Below, piece by piece: positions 24,056-34,778 of a DNA stretch of 64,000 nt; within the stretch, counting starts at the first letter, position 1; each line of letters begins with the position of its first letter. Made by a program: the position numbers and the translations under genes. The notes beneath the pieces were generated by a model. It saw nothing but the letters and a program-made list of their open reading frames with translations. It made no database searches and was not told where the DNA came from. Source of the DNA: Gonatopus flavifemur (lineage: Eukaryota; Arthropoda; Insecta; Hymenoptera; Dryinidae); NCBI GenBank assembly GCA_018340375.1, contig JAFFJZ010000007.1, positions 1,984,001-2,048,000 on the forward strand, in the 5' to 3' direction.

Positions 24056-24198
24056 CTGACGAAAATTTTTGTCATAATTTCTCATAATTTCTCATTGTCC
24101 CAATTTATGGAGAAAATATGAGGAATTCTATTGTTCTTTCTCATATTTTCTCCATGAATTGGGACAATGAGAAATTATGACAAAAATTTTCGTCAGGG
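24056..24198. mobile_element. Near-perfect palindromic MITE, 143 bp
   Basis: CCCTGACGAAAATTTTTGTC at the left is mirrored exactly at the right; the inverted arms cover roughly 60 bp each with TTTCTCATTGTCCCAATT and AGAAAATATGAG continuing inward. TA flanks both ends (24054-24055, 24199-24200). High arm identity implies a recent insertion. Confidence 0.85.
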
Positions 24199-24200
24199 TA

Positions 24201-25199
24201 ACTTACAGTGCTTGTCGTGAATTTTAATTTGTGCTGCCTTCTGTTGTTGTCAAAGACGCCGAGATGTGAATTTTGCCGAGAAATCTGCAACAATATTTGA
24301 AAGACTGCGTGAATGACATCTGTTGCTTTGGTTTGGGGTCCGAAAGACCCTATGTAACCTTCACGTAAGTACTTTGAAGTGTGACCTCAACGGGTCAATG
24401 TTTTTATTTAACGAACACGATCGATCTATGGTGCATAGCAATACTTTTGGTTCAGTTCTGAAAATGGTAATTTTCTACGACATTCAAGAAATATAAATAA
24501 AACAAGACACAATGCATAATGATAAATGGCAACATTTCCGCCAAAAATTTCCGATAACAACTGATAAGTTTTTTTACCGTCTTCTATAGTATGCAACAAT
24601 TGTTGCTCAATTCGGAATGTTTTTATCAGAACATTTGTCTACAAACAGATTCAGTATGTCAGATATGTCTCAATTTTATTCAGGAATTCCTTAAAAGTAT
24701 TTTCATTAGAATAGAAACAAACGTTTCCCCAAGAAAACACAATCATCGTAGGTCAATTTCAGATTGATTTTGAGTTGTTGTACATTTAATGAAGGGTAAT
24801 CGAACGTTTGAATGTCTGCATGCCTAATCTGCACTCGTGGAGTGTTTTTTAGAGCTTCGTGTTCTCTTGGAATTTTCACTGCTGATGCAGTTCTTATAAT
24901 ATTACTACCCCTGAGAAACATAATTATCGTAGATAAAACAGAGTTTGTGGAAAATTCTACAATAACTTCATTTCAACTCTGGAGTTTTTGAAGAGTTCTT
25001 CTAGAATTTATCCACAAATTCTGTGCAATCTGGTAACCGTCCTTGAATTCCCTGATGAAAATCGGAGCGGAAAGGAAAAGTAACCAAAGCGTATGCTGGA
25101 ACGTAACAAAAACGTTAATGAAAATTATCCGGAACTTGAACGGAAAGGATACAAAGAATTTGTGAAGCGGGAATTGAAACAAAGGAAGCGTTTACGATT
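24201..25199. other. Interval without gene
   Basis: About 1 kb, AT-rich. The 71-codon (24706-24921, minus) and 69-codon (24973-25182, minus) frames have no motif. Nothing recognised. Confidence 0.4.
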
Positions 25200-25295
25200 G
25201 AAAAAAAAATTTAAGTTCTTTGTGAGAATCGATCCGGTGAGTACCGCCATGGTAGACGATGGTCTTCTCCACTGAGCTATGGATCGTCGTTGGTA
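25200..25295 (-). repeat. tRNA-like SINE head or tRNA pseudogene
   Basis: On the minus strand, TAGCTCAGTGGAGAAG (25265-25280) matches a Pol III A box and GGATCGATTCTC (25223-25235) a B box, about 35 bp apart. A run of T (mirror of the A run at 25200-25209) follows about 15 bp after the B box, like a Pol III terminator. No complete cloverleaf can be drawn, so I call it tRNA-derived rather than a functional tRNA. Confidence 0.5.
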
Positions 25296-25333
25296 TTGCC
25301 GGGTTAAAAATATTATTTGCAGTCAGAATATTA

Positions 25334-25640
25334 CTGTTAGAAAAATCTGTCTTGAATTTCACAAGAATATTATGAAGTTTTTTACATAAACATTTTAATC
25401 AATTTCATACGAAATTTTGTATGAAATGTCATATTTTCATATTGAATTTAATAATTAATTATTAATTCAATAATTAATTCTCAAATTCAATATTCAATAT
25501 TATTGAATTGATAATTAATTATTGAATTGAGTATGAAAGTATGACATTTTATACAAAATTTTGTATGAAATTTAATAAAATGTTTATGTAAAAAACTTCA
25601 TGATATTCTTATGAAATTTAAGACAGATTTTTCTATCAGT
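25334..25640. mobile_element. Palindromic MITE, about 307 bp
   Basis: ACTGTTAGAAAAATCTGTCT on the left is mirrored by ACTGATAGAAAAATCTGTCT on the right. The arms continue through AAGTTTTTTACATAAACATT and ACAAAATTTTGTATGAAAT almost to the centre, where AATAATTAATT forms further hairpins. No coding capacity. Confidence 0.85.
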
Positions 25641-25666
25641 GTAGATATGATTCGCACACGCTTGAT

Positions 25667-25774
25667 CAGGGCTCCCACTTGGTCACTTTTTTAAACGGAA
25701 CCACCCAATCACGTAATCTTGTTGGTTGGAATGACCAATCAGAAATAAAAGAAATAGTGACGGTGGGAGCCCTG
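25667..25774. mobile_element. hAT-like mini-MITE, 108 bp
   Basis: Ends CAGGGCTCCCAC mirrored exactly. The flanks share CTTGAT directly outside both ends (seven bases, GCTTGAT, if the terminal G is counted as target). TGGTCA and CCAATCA blocks pair inside. Confidence 0.7.
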
Positions 25775-26038
25775 CTTGATGTAACTTACGGTTACGTCAC
25801 ATGAAGTGTGTGTGAGACGGGATCGAAAGTTTATGAAGCGTATATAGAACGTATGATTCCATAACTTCACAGCAAGCGGACATCATACGACTTAGGAAGA
25901 GGGAATTAAAACATTTTTCGCTCCGTATGCGCTTCCTTTGCGCTTTGTGTAACGCTTCATTTTCACCAGGGTTACGCAACGCTTTTTTTCTGTCATTCCT
26001 TGTCACCCCAACTTCAGATATGATGAGTGAGGTAGAGA

Positions 26039-26204
26039 ACCCTGCTGAAAATGCCAGGCAAATCCTAATAAAAACAAGCAGATCCTGAGACAAACACCGG
26101 ACAGAGCCGAGCAGAAACTTGCCCAATTCGGCCCGATTCTGCTCGGTTTTTGTCCTAGCATCTGCTGGTTTTCATCCGTTCTTGCCAGGCATTTTCCGCA
26201 AGGG
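26039..26204. repeat. Palindromic MITE
   Basis: CCCTGCTGAAAATGCCAGGC is mirrored by CCCTTGCGGAAAATGCCTGG; CAGATCCTGAGACAAA and CCGAGCAGAA pair inside with their mirrors. The region just before it (25905-25985, ending TTTTCACCAGGGTTACG) resembles 42810-42895, so it too is a dispersed repeat. Confidence 0.65.
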
Positions 26205-27929
26205 AGGGAATAGTAAATAGCGTTACGTAATTGATGGAATGGTCTCCTGGGATTTAGAACGCGATGTCGTTCCTATTTGTCTGGAAAAAATAAAGAAACT
26301 CTTGAGAACTCTCATAAACTGGGAAGATGGTTGTACAAAATTTCTCAAATTTGTCAGATTTTTCATCAAAATTTTATAAATTCTCAGAGTTTTTCAGATT
26401 TTTGCAGAGAAAATGGTATGTTTCTCAGAGATTATTCATGATTTTCCAGGAATTTTTCGAGCCATTCGTGTCAAATTGAGGGCACTCAAGTATCAGGAGA
26501 AGTGGGTGAAATCTTGCATCAACTTTTTTCATAAATCACTTGATAAATTTGAATTTAAAACAGATAATGATTAAGTGCATACCTGGGATTTGACTCCAAA
26601 TATAAATTTGGGTTCCCTCACAATTTGTAGATTTTGGGAGAAGAAATTCTACATTTTTGACAGTTGAAGATTATTAATTTCAAAATCTTTTTATACTCAC
26701 CAGGAAATGAATAAAAGACTGAAACTCATATTTAGAGTCTAATCCTGGTCACGGATTTTATTATTATGCACTGAAAATTCCCGTTGAACGGATAATTTAT
26801 GAAAAACGTTGGCGCAAAATTTGGCTCGTCTCTTCCGGGGCTTGAATGGTCTTAAGTGATCGCTGATGTTATAGTTTCTCCGTGTACAAAATTTAAAAAA
26901 TATTCCTCCAAAGTTTCAAAGCAATCGGAGTACAGGTCTAGAAGAGAAAACCTTTTGAAATGTCCATCTCCTTCACCGTCTGATGCACATTTGAGATTTT
27001 GAATGCGTTTTTCTCGAAATCATGTTTGTGAAGTCAGTGGGCACGATTTGTAAAAAACATATTGCACCGGTTTTGAAATTTTGTCCACTTCTCCTAGATA
27101 GGATTGACTAGTGATTAACTAAAGCATTTTTGATTTTATCAATTACCGCTTACTAATTTAACGGAAATCGGACATTTTTTTAATTGTGCGAGAAACTCAA
27201 GTGACATTTTTTCCCAAATTCGCTCGTTTAATCACGAGCTTAGGTCTTCCACTAACAGAAAATTTTTGGTCTTTTGAATTCGGACGAAACTGTCATGAGT
27301 TATCCTGTCTACCGTGAAGACACCTTTTTTCGTCGAGTATCCAAAAATCAAGTCCCATTGGCTAAGTTTTCAACATTTTTACTTGAAAATTAAGAAAAAA
27401 ATATTATCCTAATAATACTTTTTAGATGTCTAAAAGTTTGAATGAAAAATTGTTTTATACTATTAAAAAGAAAGATATCCAGAAAATGGGTGTTCTTTTG
27501 CCTCTAAAACCTATGTAATCCCTTAGCATAAGTTGATAGTTTAACTGCACGGAATAACAGTAAAACTATCAAATTCCAGTATTTTCATCACGAAATTTTG
27601 ATTATCTCAATGCGAATATTTTTCAGCGAGGCTCTTTTTCCCTGAATCGACAGCCACTTTTATAAGAATTAATGACTTCTCCGAGTACGAAATTATCATT
27701 CATTTCAGTTGCCATTCCTTTTTTTTTTCAAGTAATTTCCAATGACGATTTCATATTTTCAAATGGGATCTTGACAAATGTTCAATGATTTATATCAAAA
27801 GATTGTATTCGTTTTTAACTCATAATACTGTTTGAAAAAATATATGAAGATTTCTGATAAATATCATCAAAAATAAGACTGAAAATATATTTAGAGAGAT
27901 TTATTACAAAAATTTTTAATATACTTTGG
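26205..27929. other. Right non-coding part of the composite hAT element
   Basis: About 1.7 kb of AT-rich sequence with no motif-bearing frame. ATCAGGAGAAGTGG near 26493 is mirrored loosely near 27095 (CCACTTCTCCTAGAT), possibly an old fold-back element. Subterminal TTCCCG blocks begin near 27948. Confidence 0.4.
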
Positions 27930-28217
27930 TTCCGATATCTCAAAAAATTCCCGTACATTTCCCGGGTTTTTCCCGAGTAAACGAAATTCCCGTACAACTC
28001 CCGGATTTCCCGGGTGCTAGACACCCTGTTTATGTGACAATTTCATTCCTAATTATCCTAAATCATTGCCAGTCGATTATAAAATGATTAGGAGCGCATC
28101 CACAATTGGTTATTATTAACTGCTTATTCCAATACACATACTGTAAATTATTTGCTTGACAAATGTACAGTCATTTTGTAAGTTTCTGAAAAAATAGATT
28201 ATCCCAATTGTCGACTG

Positions 28218-28581
28218 CACCCTAAAAAATCCATATACATTTATATAAGCTTGTATTCCTCAGAATACAATATTTCATCATAAATCATAACAATTTTACA
28301 ATTTTGTGTATAATTTCATTATAAATCATAGCCATCTTACCAGATTTGGAAAATTTACATGACAAATCATTGGTAATATTTATCATGAGCATATTACCAT
28401 TGATTCATTATTTAAATTCTCCGAATCTGGTAAAATTACTGTGATTTATAATGGAATTATACAGAAAATTGTAAAATTGTCATGATTTATGATGAAATAT
28501 TGTAATGATTTATTGTGTGATTTTACATTCAGAGGAATACAAGCCTATGTAATTTTACATAGATTTTTTAAAGTGTGTAAT
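28218..28581. mobile_element. Palindromic MITE, about 364 bp
   Basis: The left CACCCTAAAAAATCCATATA block and right (reverse complement) CACACTTTAAAAAATCTATG block are mirrored ends. GGCTTGTATTCCTCTGAAT, CATCATAAATCAT and CAATTTTAC all recur in inverse. The centre is near 28390. Confidence 0.8.
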
Positions 28582-28599
28582 AAGAATTTTCTAGACAAA

Positions 28600-28985
28600 A
28601 ATTGCAAATCACATTTTTTGTGGAATCAGTATGCTCGACATAGGAGATGTGCATTAAAACTTGAAATAGTTCTATGCTCAGAGTGGTGATATCCACATCA
28701 ACTTCTACATTATTCACACACAGTAAAGGAAAAAAATGACTCTTAGCATAGGACTTTCTCAAGTTTGCATGCATTCCTTTCATGCTGAGCATAGTGATTT
28801 CACGAAACCTTGTAAGTTCCAATTTTCGTACAGGAAATTTGAACAAAATTCTTTAAACAGTGCACATTTTGAGAATATTTCACAATTTTATGTTGCAACA
28901 AAATCATGCTCAGCACAGGGAATTTACAAACATACTGTGAAAGTGTTACGCTGAGCACAGTGACTTTTATTATCCCTTCAAGATA
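28600..28985. repeat. Repeat cluster with TGCTNAGCATAGTGA units
   Basis: At least six degenerate copies of TGCTSAGCAYAGTGA in both orientations (28628, 28672, 28742, 28786, 28905, 28951). No frame through it is supported. Probably a fold-back element with repeated subterminal motifs. Confidence 0.5.
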
Positions 28986-28989
28986 GTAA

Positions 28990-30275
28990 AATTAGAGAAA
29001 TTTTTTACAGCGTGTACTTGAATAATAATGAAGTATGATAATATTAATGTTTGAAGAGCTTCAATTACTGAAATATAGGATGGAGGTTTGTATTTTTCTT
29101 TGTATTTTATCCTTCAAAGTACGTTATTGATCACATCAAAATAACATTCCATTAGAATCAAATGACATGCTGTTGTAAGATATATTTATATCCATAAGAG
29201 AATATATCTACTTTGTGGATATGGTACATGGAATTTAATAATATCGATTATACACGTGCACACTGGATTTCAATTCATTTATACACAAAGTAAACTCCGA
29301 GCAAAATTAAGAGAATGTTAAAAGTGTCAGAATCCTAACCTCTAAATCAAGGAATTGTATATCAATAAACGCATCACATCATAGATAGAAAATTATCATT
29401 TATAAATAATAAAAACGAGTTGAATTTGAATTTATGTTGAACTTGTAGTTTGATATCAGATTAAGTTGAAGTTTTTTTTTTAATAGTTCAATACTAAGCA
29501 CTGTAAAATGGAATAAGTTTGAATCTGTTCATATATTTCACTCTCACTGAATTTCAGTTATTCTAAAATATTTTAAGGTTTTCCATATAATTTGAAATGA
29601 ACATAATTCATTTATAGATGTGATTCAATTTCATTATTTCTTATTTTGTACTTCAATTGACAAAAGATATTGCAATATCAAAATTCAACTACAAATGTGA
29701 CATGTTCAGAAAACCCTTTTCACGAGGTACATATTAAAATCACTATGGATTGTTAATAGAATATCTATAGGAGGGACGTATTTGGGACGTTTCGTGAGGA
29801 ATGTACCCAGTATCTCCAACAGGAATATAGTTGGTACTAACCCGGACATTTGCATGTCTCTGGTAAGTCCATGGGACGTTTCTAGGACATCCTGAAACAT
29901 TTTTAGGATATTCCAATGTTTCAGAAGACGTTCCGTGCATGTTGACAGTACCTCCCGATGCTGTATGGGATATAATGTCCTGGCATTCAGTTTATTGGAA
30001 GATTAGTAGGATCGAATGTTTTTTTCTCAGCGGTATAACAAACCACGATACCAGTCAAGGGTTAATAGTACGAAATTAAAAGGCACAAGTAACACACGAA
30101 TGTTCATAGCACGTTTTACGGGCCTTCTTAGCACATGGAATTTCCTTTGCATGTCCTATGGATATTCTCCACACACCGTGGGAATGCTGTGTTACTAAGG
30201 GTATTGTTGAAAAGTAATGACTTGGAAAACAGTATCATTTGGTATGATGTGAACATAAATCACGTTGAACCAACG
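28990..30275. other. Interval without gene
   Basis: About 1.3 kb. The stretch 29780-29940 contains several GGGACGTTTC and AGGACATTCC-like direct motifs. Short frames overlap on both strands with no motif. Nothing else recognised. Confidence 0.4.
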
Positions 30276-31215
30276 GACATTTTTCGTGCGGTGTACGTAT
30301 ATCTTATTGGGTTTTCTTGTAGTTTTTTTTGCCGTATAAACTGATGTCATAGCATGTTTGCGAAATCAGGAACCATTGCATGCCGGAAATATTCCAGAGA
30401 ATAATTCTGTGCAATTATATAAGGATACCGATATACACGGAACAACAAAGACCCATAGCAACTACTCACGTAGTCAATTTTCGATCATGTACGAAGATTA
30501 GTTACGGCAACTATTTAGTGCTTAGAGCAAATACCACGTTAGTTTAGATAAGTAATACAGTAGTCGCGCTAATTGGCATCGTATTTGTCCGGAGTCCTAA
30601 GTAGTTGCCGTAACTGCTTTTCGTAGATGGTCAAAAATCAAGTAAGTGAGTAGTTGCTGCAAGTATGTTCTTCCTCTTTAGTACACTCTTTGAAAATCTA
30701 GTGTACATTGTTAGAAAGAAGTGAAGTTAAATATGAAGTGCAAAGCACGATCCACATGTGAGGGACAGACACTTTTCATGCGCTGTTTGTACGTCTTGTT
30801 GCTTCGCTCGTATTTTTGTTGCACAATAAACTGATATCGTTGCATGTTTACGAAATCAGAAAACGGAATATTGCATGACAAAAATATACCAGACAGTAAT
30901 TATGCTCAGATATTCCACTAAACGAAAAGCGCTTTTAGAATGCATTTCTTCCAAGCATTTGGAACATATCCTCAATACACTATCTAATGTGTTCAGATAA
31001 ATTTGAAATACTCCCAATGCATTTCAACTGCATTCAAAGAAACTGTTCATGTTTATTCTTATTTCCAAAACTGATTCCAAATCCATTTGGTGCATTCAGA
31101 AGGTATGTTTAAAGTTCTTATGGTTACATGGATATAACCATACTGAAGTGGTATACTTTTTGGAAATCAAGTGTACATTATTAGAAAAGAATATGGAGTG
31201 CGAAGCATGATGCAC
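30276..31215. repeat. Imperfect tandem duplication of a ~470-bp unit, with a MITE between
   Basis: 30276-30405 recurs at 30766-30905 (shared TAAACTGAT, GCATGTTTNCGAAATCAG, then ATATTCCAGA-type blocks). 30695-30755 recurs at 31155-31215 (shared GTGTACATT.TTAGAAA and AAGCACGAT). Between them, 30458-30665 is a palindromic MITE with arms TAGCAACTACTCACGTAG and GTTACGGCAACTA. Non-coding. Confidence 0.6.
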
Positions 31216-31798
31216 GAACTGAGAACCCAATTTCTTAGACTGAAAGAAACTTTTCTTGAACCTAATTCTAATAGGTTTTTTTTCAATGGAAAAGAAATCA
31301 GTTTTATACGTGATCATTTAATATGTTTTTCTCTGTCTCATCTCACAACTGTGCAAGGGTACATCACAAATTTTTGTGAGTAGCGTAAGAAGCACCACTC
31401 GTGAATGGAACGAGAAAGATAAGAACAATGTGTTCATAGAGTGATGTGTAAACATATTTACACATCTCTACTTACGACTTAATGCGAGCTCTCAGTTTCA
31501 TTGCCACCAAGCGTGGTTTCACACGCTGGTCCCTCTGACTGGATGATGTTAATCACACTATCAAGTAACGTGGACAGAGCACAAACCACGGAAGACAATT
31601 GCCACTAACCGGTTGTTTCAATTGAACAAATTGTTTTCCTAGCCAAATAAATGAGCGTCTTCCTTCGTGTTTACAATGCCGCAAGTTTGTCGTTTTTCCT
31701 TCTGGTTCGTCATGAACTTACTACACAGAGTATTTAGTTACAAATAACAACGTAAGGTTACCCGTTATTATGATCCATTATATTTTTTTGGAGTTCTA
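31216..31798. other. Interval without gene
   Basis: About 580 bp directly 3' of the zinc-finger transposase gene's terminus. It may include the still unidentified left end of that element. Nothing recognised. Confidence 0.4.
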
Positions 31799-31806
31799 CT
31801 TACAAC

Positions 31807-31968
31807 CAGGGCCAGCGGTTAACGTGGGTAGTATAGGTAGCACTACCCACTCGAAATTTCCAAGCATTATTCCTTTATATAAGTCCATTGTGAAAAATGA
31901 TTTGGCATTAACCCCACCCCCCTCCAAACTCGCTACCCACTCTGAAAAAAAGTCTGACGCCGGCCCTG
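31807..31968. mobile_element. hAT-type MITE with perfect 8-bp duplication
   Basis: 162 bp. Ends CAGGGCCAGCG and (reverse complement) CAGGGCCGGCG, flanked by identical CTTACAAC at 31799-31806 and 31969-31976. GTGGGTAG/CTACCCAC pair inside. It lies about 60 bp 3' of the stop of the minus-strand transposase gene and leaves that frame intact. Confidence 0.9.
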
Positions 31969-32029
31969 CTTACAACATTGTATCAGATTCTACAGAGTTC
32001 GATTTGAAAATCGGCCTGATGAAGGGAAA

Positions 32030-34375
32030 TCATTCATATGGTATTAGAATATATGTGTGTTCAATCACATTAATTACTGGAGAATTTTCACAAAAAGTAA
32101 TCAAAATCGTACCCTTTTTTATCGTATTTCCCATATGATTCACCCATTTAACACATGTTATTTTATGTGAAAAATCGACAGGTAACACAGATATTAGATT
32201 TTCAAAGTATTCCAATTTGTCAGCTTGCACTGTATATGTTGGACCAAGTGTAACATATTCGTATTTTTTGAAACAAAGAAATCGATAATTAAGTAAAAGT
32301 TGATGTCGTATAGCTATCGTCTTACACATGTCCACTCTGCTCATACTGGCACGTGACATTTGTCGTCCCTCGCGATTCTTACTTTCGAAGCGTAGACACG
32401 AAATTTTCCAAAGGGGACCTACTGCTTTCATAACTTGATGATAATGAATTAAAAGATGATGTTTCGGTTTAAGACTGTTTGGAAAAATTTCAATCAAAGA
32501 CGATGAATAATCTTCCACGAAAGTTTCAAGCACACCAGGAGTATCACTTGTAATATTGATCTTTCGAGTAATTTGAACAACCTGTCGCAACAATAAAACT
32601 AATTTCCATACATCATCTTCTTGTGGTATTGTATCGCCAATAATAAGATTGATATTCATAATTAAATGTAACATTTCGGATGAAGTAATAATCAAATACT
32701 TATTTTTCAATTGTGATTCAATTATTTCGGGAGGTCGATTAATGCTTGCATTATTACCGAAAGAAAAACCTTGAATACGTGTATTTAGATTTCTCAGCGT
32801 AGTATATTTTTTAACATAAATGAAATAATGCAAAAACATTGCTAAATCATACCGGCAAACTCCCTCCAGCAAGTCATGCATTACGTCAACTGAGACATTT
32901 TTTGTGACATGGAATCCTTGTATTTCATGAAATAAACAAGATTCGGTAATTCCACTCATTTGCGAATTATTCAAAGCTACTGAAGACACATAATTATTAA
33001 CATTCCGTAGGGTGCATTGACTTTCATCGAATATTTCGTTTTTATGATCTCTGTTAACTAAACAAAACCTACAAAAGTATTTGCTATTAAAACTCTCGGT
33101 GAATCCAAGAATCGAGTGTGAGCCTAAATTGTCACCTACAATCAATTTCAATTCAAAATACAATTTCTTTTTTCCTTCGGGAAGAGAAATAAGGATGCCT
33201 TCTTTCTGTAAATATTGAAGCTCTTCGATAGCTTTTGTAGAGATTGAACGATTTTGGAAGACCTTTCGGTCCAAAGTGTTGAACAAGATGAACAAAGATA
33301 TATTTTCAATCTTAGATTGAAAAATCGGAGGTAAGCAAGGAATACTGATGTATACTGCACCGCACTTCGAGACTCCTTTGTGGCTACCAAGTGGGTTGTT
33401 CGTTTCGTAATCGTCAAAGTACATGATAATTGGAAACACAGTTTTGTGCCCATGTTGACTAGTAACGTCTTGCCATAAGGAACCTTGCACAAAATTTGAT
33501 TTAATCGCCTGACAAGTCTTAAGACTGAATAAGTAATTCATTGTTTCGTTGAAAACACCTGGAAGTTCCAAAAATTGTTGTAACACTGATCTAATTGGAA
33601 TGAACTGAGTTACGACTGGAATATATCCTAAATATTGATCTCCTTTTCTTTGTTTCATTTCTTCTCGTTCTCCTAATTTATAAGACTGTGGAGAAATGAA
33701 TGTTCCAAGTTCCTTAAGTATACGTAAACGTTTATATTCTGTATTGAATTCTGTATATAAGGCCAAAATATCTTCGTGCTTACTTTTTAGTGCGATTAAG
33801 CATTCCTCGCTTGCTCCTAATATTTTAAGTTCATGTTCCGCACTTTTTTCTAGGCAATGAAATGTCTTGGCAATAAGTGAAATAACATTTTTGATAATTT
33901 CATCAATGGTTTTTCTAGATATATCAGTATACTGATACAATTGAGCAATAAATTGTAAATTATTCAGACGTGTTTGTTTCAAGAATTCATTTTTTGTCGT
34001 AAAAGTCTTATCACTTTGTTCAAAGAACTCATTTTCATATTCCAAGAGCGCCGCATCATCATCGTCTATAAGAAAATCATTGTCCTTTTGCCAATCATCA
34101 TTGAAATTATCTACCAGAATTTCTGATTCTGAACCTACTGTATCAATATCATCAGTCCTGCGATCATATGAAGATGGGATTTTTTCAAAATTTGTGATAT
34201 TTGATCCATGGACATTCTTTCTATGTCGAATGAAAGAATTTAATATGGAAAAACTTCTAATACAATAGTTATCCTTGCATTCAAATAATTGTAAACTTGA
34301 ATGGAAATTTCTTACATGGGTAATTAACATATTGTTATCTAAGAACACATTGTTGCAAGCGGAACACGTAAACAT
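32030..34375 (-). CDS. Zinc-finger transposase-like protein, 781 aa, apparently intact
   Basis: The N-terminus has two C2H2-like fingers (Cys4-x2-Cys7 to His20/His25, and a second at about 33-56), then an acidic stretch (about 95-120) including four consecutive Asp. Candidate acidic catalytic sites are Asp320-Asp321 in MYFDDYETNNPLGSHKG, Asp415 in VGDNLGSHS and Glu663 in CLRFESKNREGR; CRFC (435-438) and DVMHDLLEGV (497-506) are further conserved-looking blocks. The layout recalls RNase H-like transposases of the CMC/KDZ kind found as repeated proteins in insects and cnidarians, but I cannot assign a superfamily. There is no internal stop across 781 codons, unlike every other transposase in the window. 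Start: first ATG before the fingers. The minus-strand companion exon at 34449-34778 lies just upstream. Not a host gene, by inference. Confidence 0.7.
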   Translation of the reverse strand: MFTCSACNNVFLDNNMLITHVRNFHSSLQLFECKDNYCIRSFSILNSFIRHRKNVHGSNITNFEKIPSSYDRRTDDIDTVGSESEILVDNFNDDWQKDNDFLIDDDDAALLEYENEFFEQSDKTFTTKNEFLKQTRLNNLQFIAQLYQYTDISRKTIDEIIKNVISLIAKTFHCLEKSAEHELKILGASEECLIALKSKHEDILALYTEFNTEYKRLRILKELGTFISPQSYKLGEREEMKQRKGDQYLGYIPVVTQFIPIRSVLQQFLELPGVFNETMNYLFSLKTCQAIKSNFVQGSLWQDVTSQHGHKTVFPIIMYFDDYETNNPLGSHKGVSKCGAVYISIPCLPPIFQSKIENISLFILFNTLDRKVFQNRSISTKAIEELQYLQKEGILISLPEGKKKLYFELKLIVGDNLGSHSILGFTESFNSKYFCRFCLVNRDHKNEIFDESQCTLRNVNNYVSSVALNNSQMSGITESCLFHEIQGFHVTKNVSVDVMHDLLEGVCRYDLAMFLHYFIYVKKYTTLRNLNTRIQGFSFGNNASINRPPEIIESQLKNKYLIITSSEMLHLIMNINLIIGDTIPQEDDVWKLVLLLRQVVQITRKINITSDTPGVLETFVEDYSSSLIEIFPNSLKPKHHLLIHYHQVMKAVGPLWKISCLRFESKNREGRQMSRASMSRVDMCKTIAIRHQLLLNYRFLCFKKYEYVTLGPTYTVQADKLEYFENLISVLPVDFSHKITCVKWVNHMGNTIKKGTILITFCENSPVINVIEHTYILIPYE

Positions 34376-34448
34376 GTTTAGATTATGGAATAACTCATCA
34401 ACAGCAAATATGTAACTTAACTAGTATGAATTATACAGATGGGACTGA

Positions 34449-34778
34449 TTATTTTTTTATGTATCCCAGTACCGCATTCATATTAGTTGTGAGTTTATCA
34501 TGCTCCAGATAAATATCAAATCCTGCTTTTTGTAAGAACAGCCACAGAGTATTAGAATTTTCTGGATACTGACAATCCAATGCAAAATATAGTTTCATAG
34601 CCAAATCAAAAGCTTCAACGCAGTTCTTTGATTCATACTTTACATCATCGAACAGCACAAAATACTGTTGCGTTCGAAGCAGGGGTCCTGTAGTTACTAC
34701 AAAAATCTGTAATGTTTTCCGCTCCTTACGTGCGTTTTCCTTCAATATTTCCGTTGTTTTGTCAATATCTGCAGCATT
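34449..34778 (-). CDS. Companion exon upstream of the 781-aa transposase-like gene
   Basis: An open minus-strand exon of about 108 codons ending VLGYIKK-stop. There is no ATG at its head; instead a splice acceptor (TCCTTTTTGTAG, at 34779-34790 on this strand) precedes it, so the start must be in an exon further right, which I could not find before the fold-back element at 34858. The protein has FVVTTGPLLRTQQYFVLFDD and a Leu/Phe-rich tail, and no known catalytic motif. In TEs of this kind a second protein is often encoded beside the transposase, so a role as accessory protein is inferred only. Confidence 0.5.
   Translation of the reverse strand, partial: NAADIDKTTEILKENARKERKTLQIFVVTTGPLLRTQQYFVLFDDVKYESKNCVEAFDLAMKLYFALDCQYPENSNTLWLFLQKAGFDIYLEHDKLTTNMNAVLGYIKK

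Larger units (their letters stand above)
8947..28028. mobile_element. Proposed composite hAT element (hAT5-like), swollen by nested insertions
   Basis: The left end CAGGGTGTCTAGCA (8947-8960) is mirrored perfectly at 28015-28028. Both ends continue into subterminal CCCGTACAA/TCCCGGAT blocks (8979-8998; repeated at about 27930-28015). The five bases just outside each end are identical, TTTAT (8942-8946, 28029-28033). Repbase uses a hAT5 group for hATs with 5-bp duplications. The minus-strand BED/hAT transposase at 10196-15943 lies inside and would be the element's own gene. The 19-kb length is explained by at least ten insertions. Inference: the two ends could instead belong to two different truncated copies, though the matching TTTAT argues against that. 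Confidence 0.6.

Noticed and set aside
25093..25275. 60-codon Lys/Arg-rich frame
   Set aside because: It runs into the tRNA-like sequence and an A run on the opposite strand; no family is recognisable.
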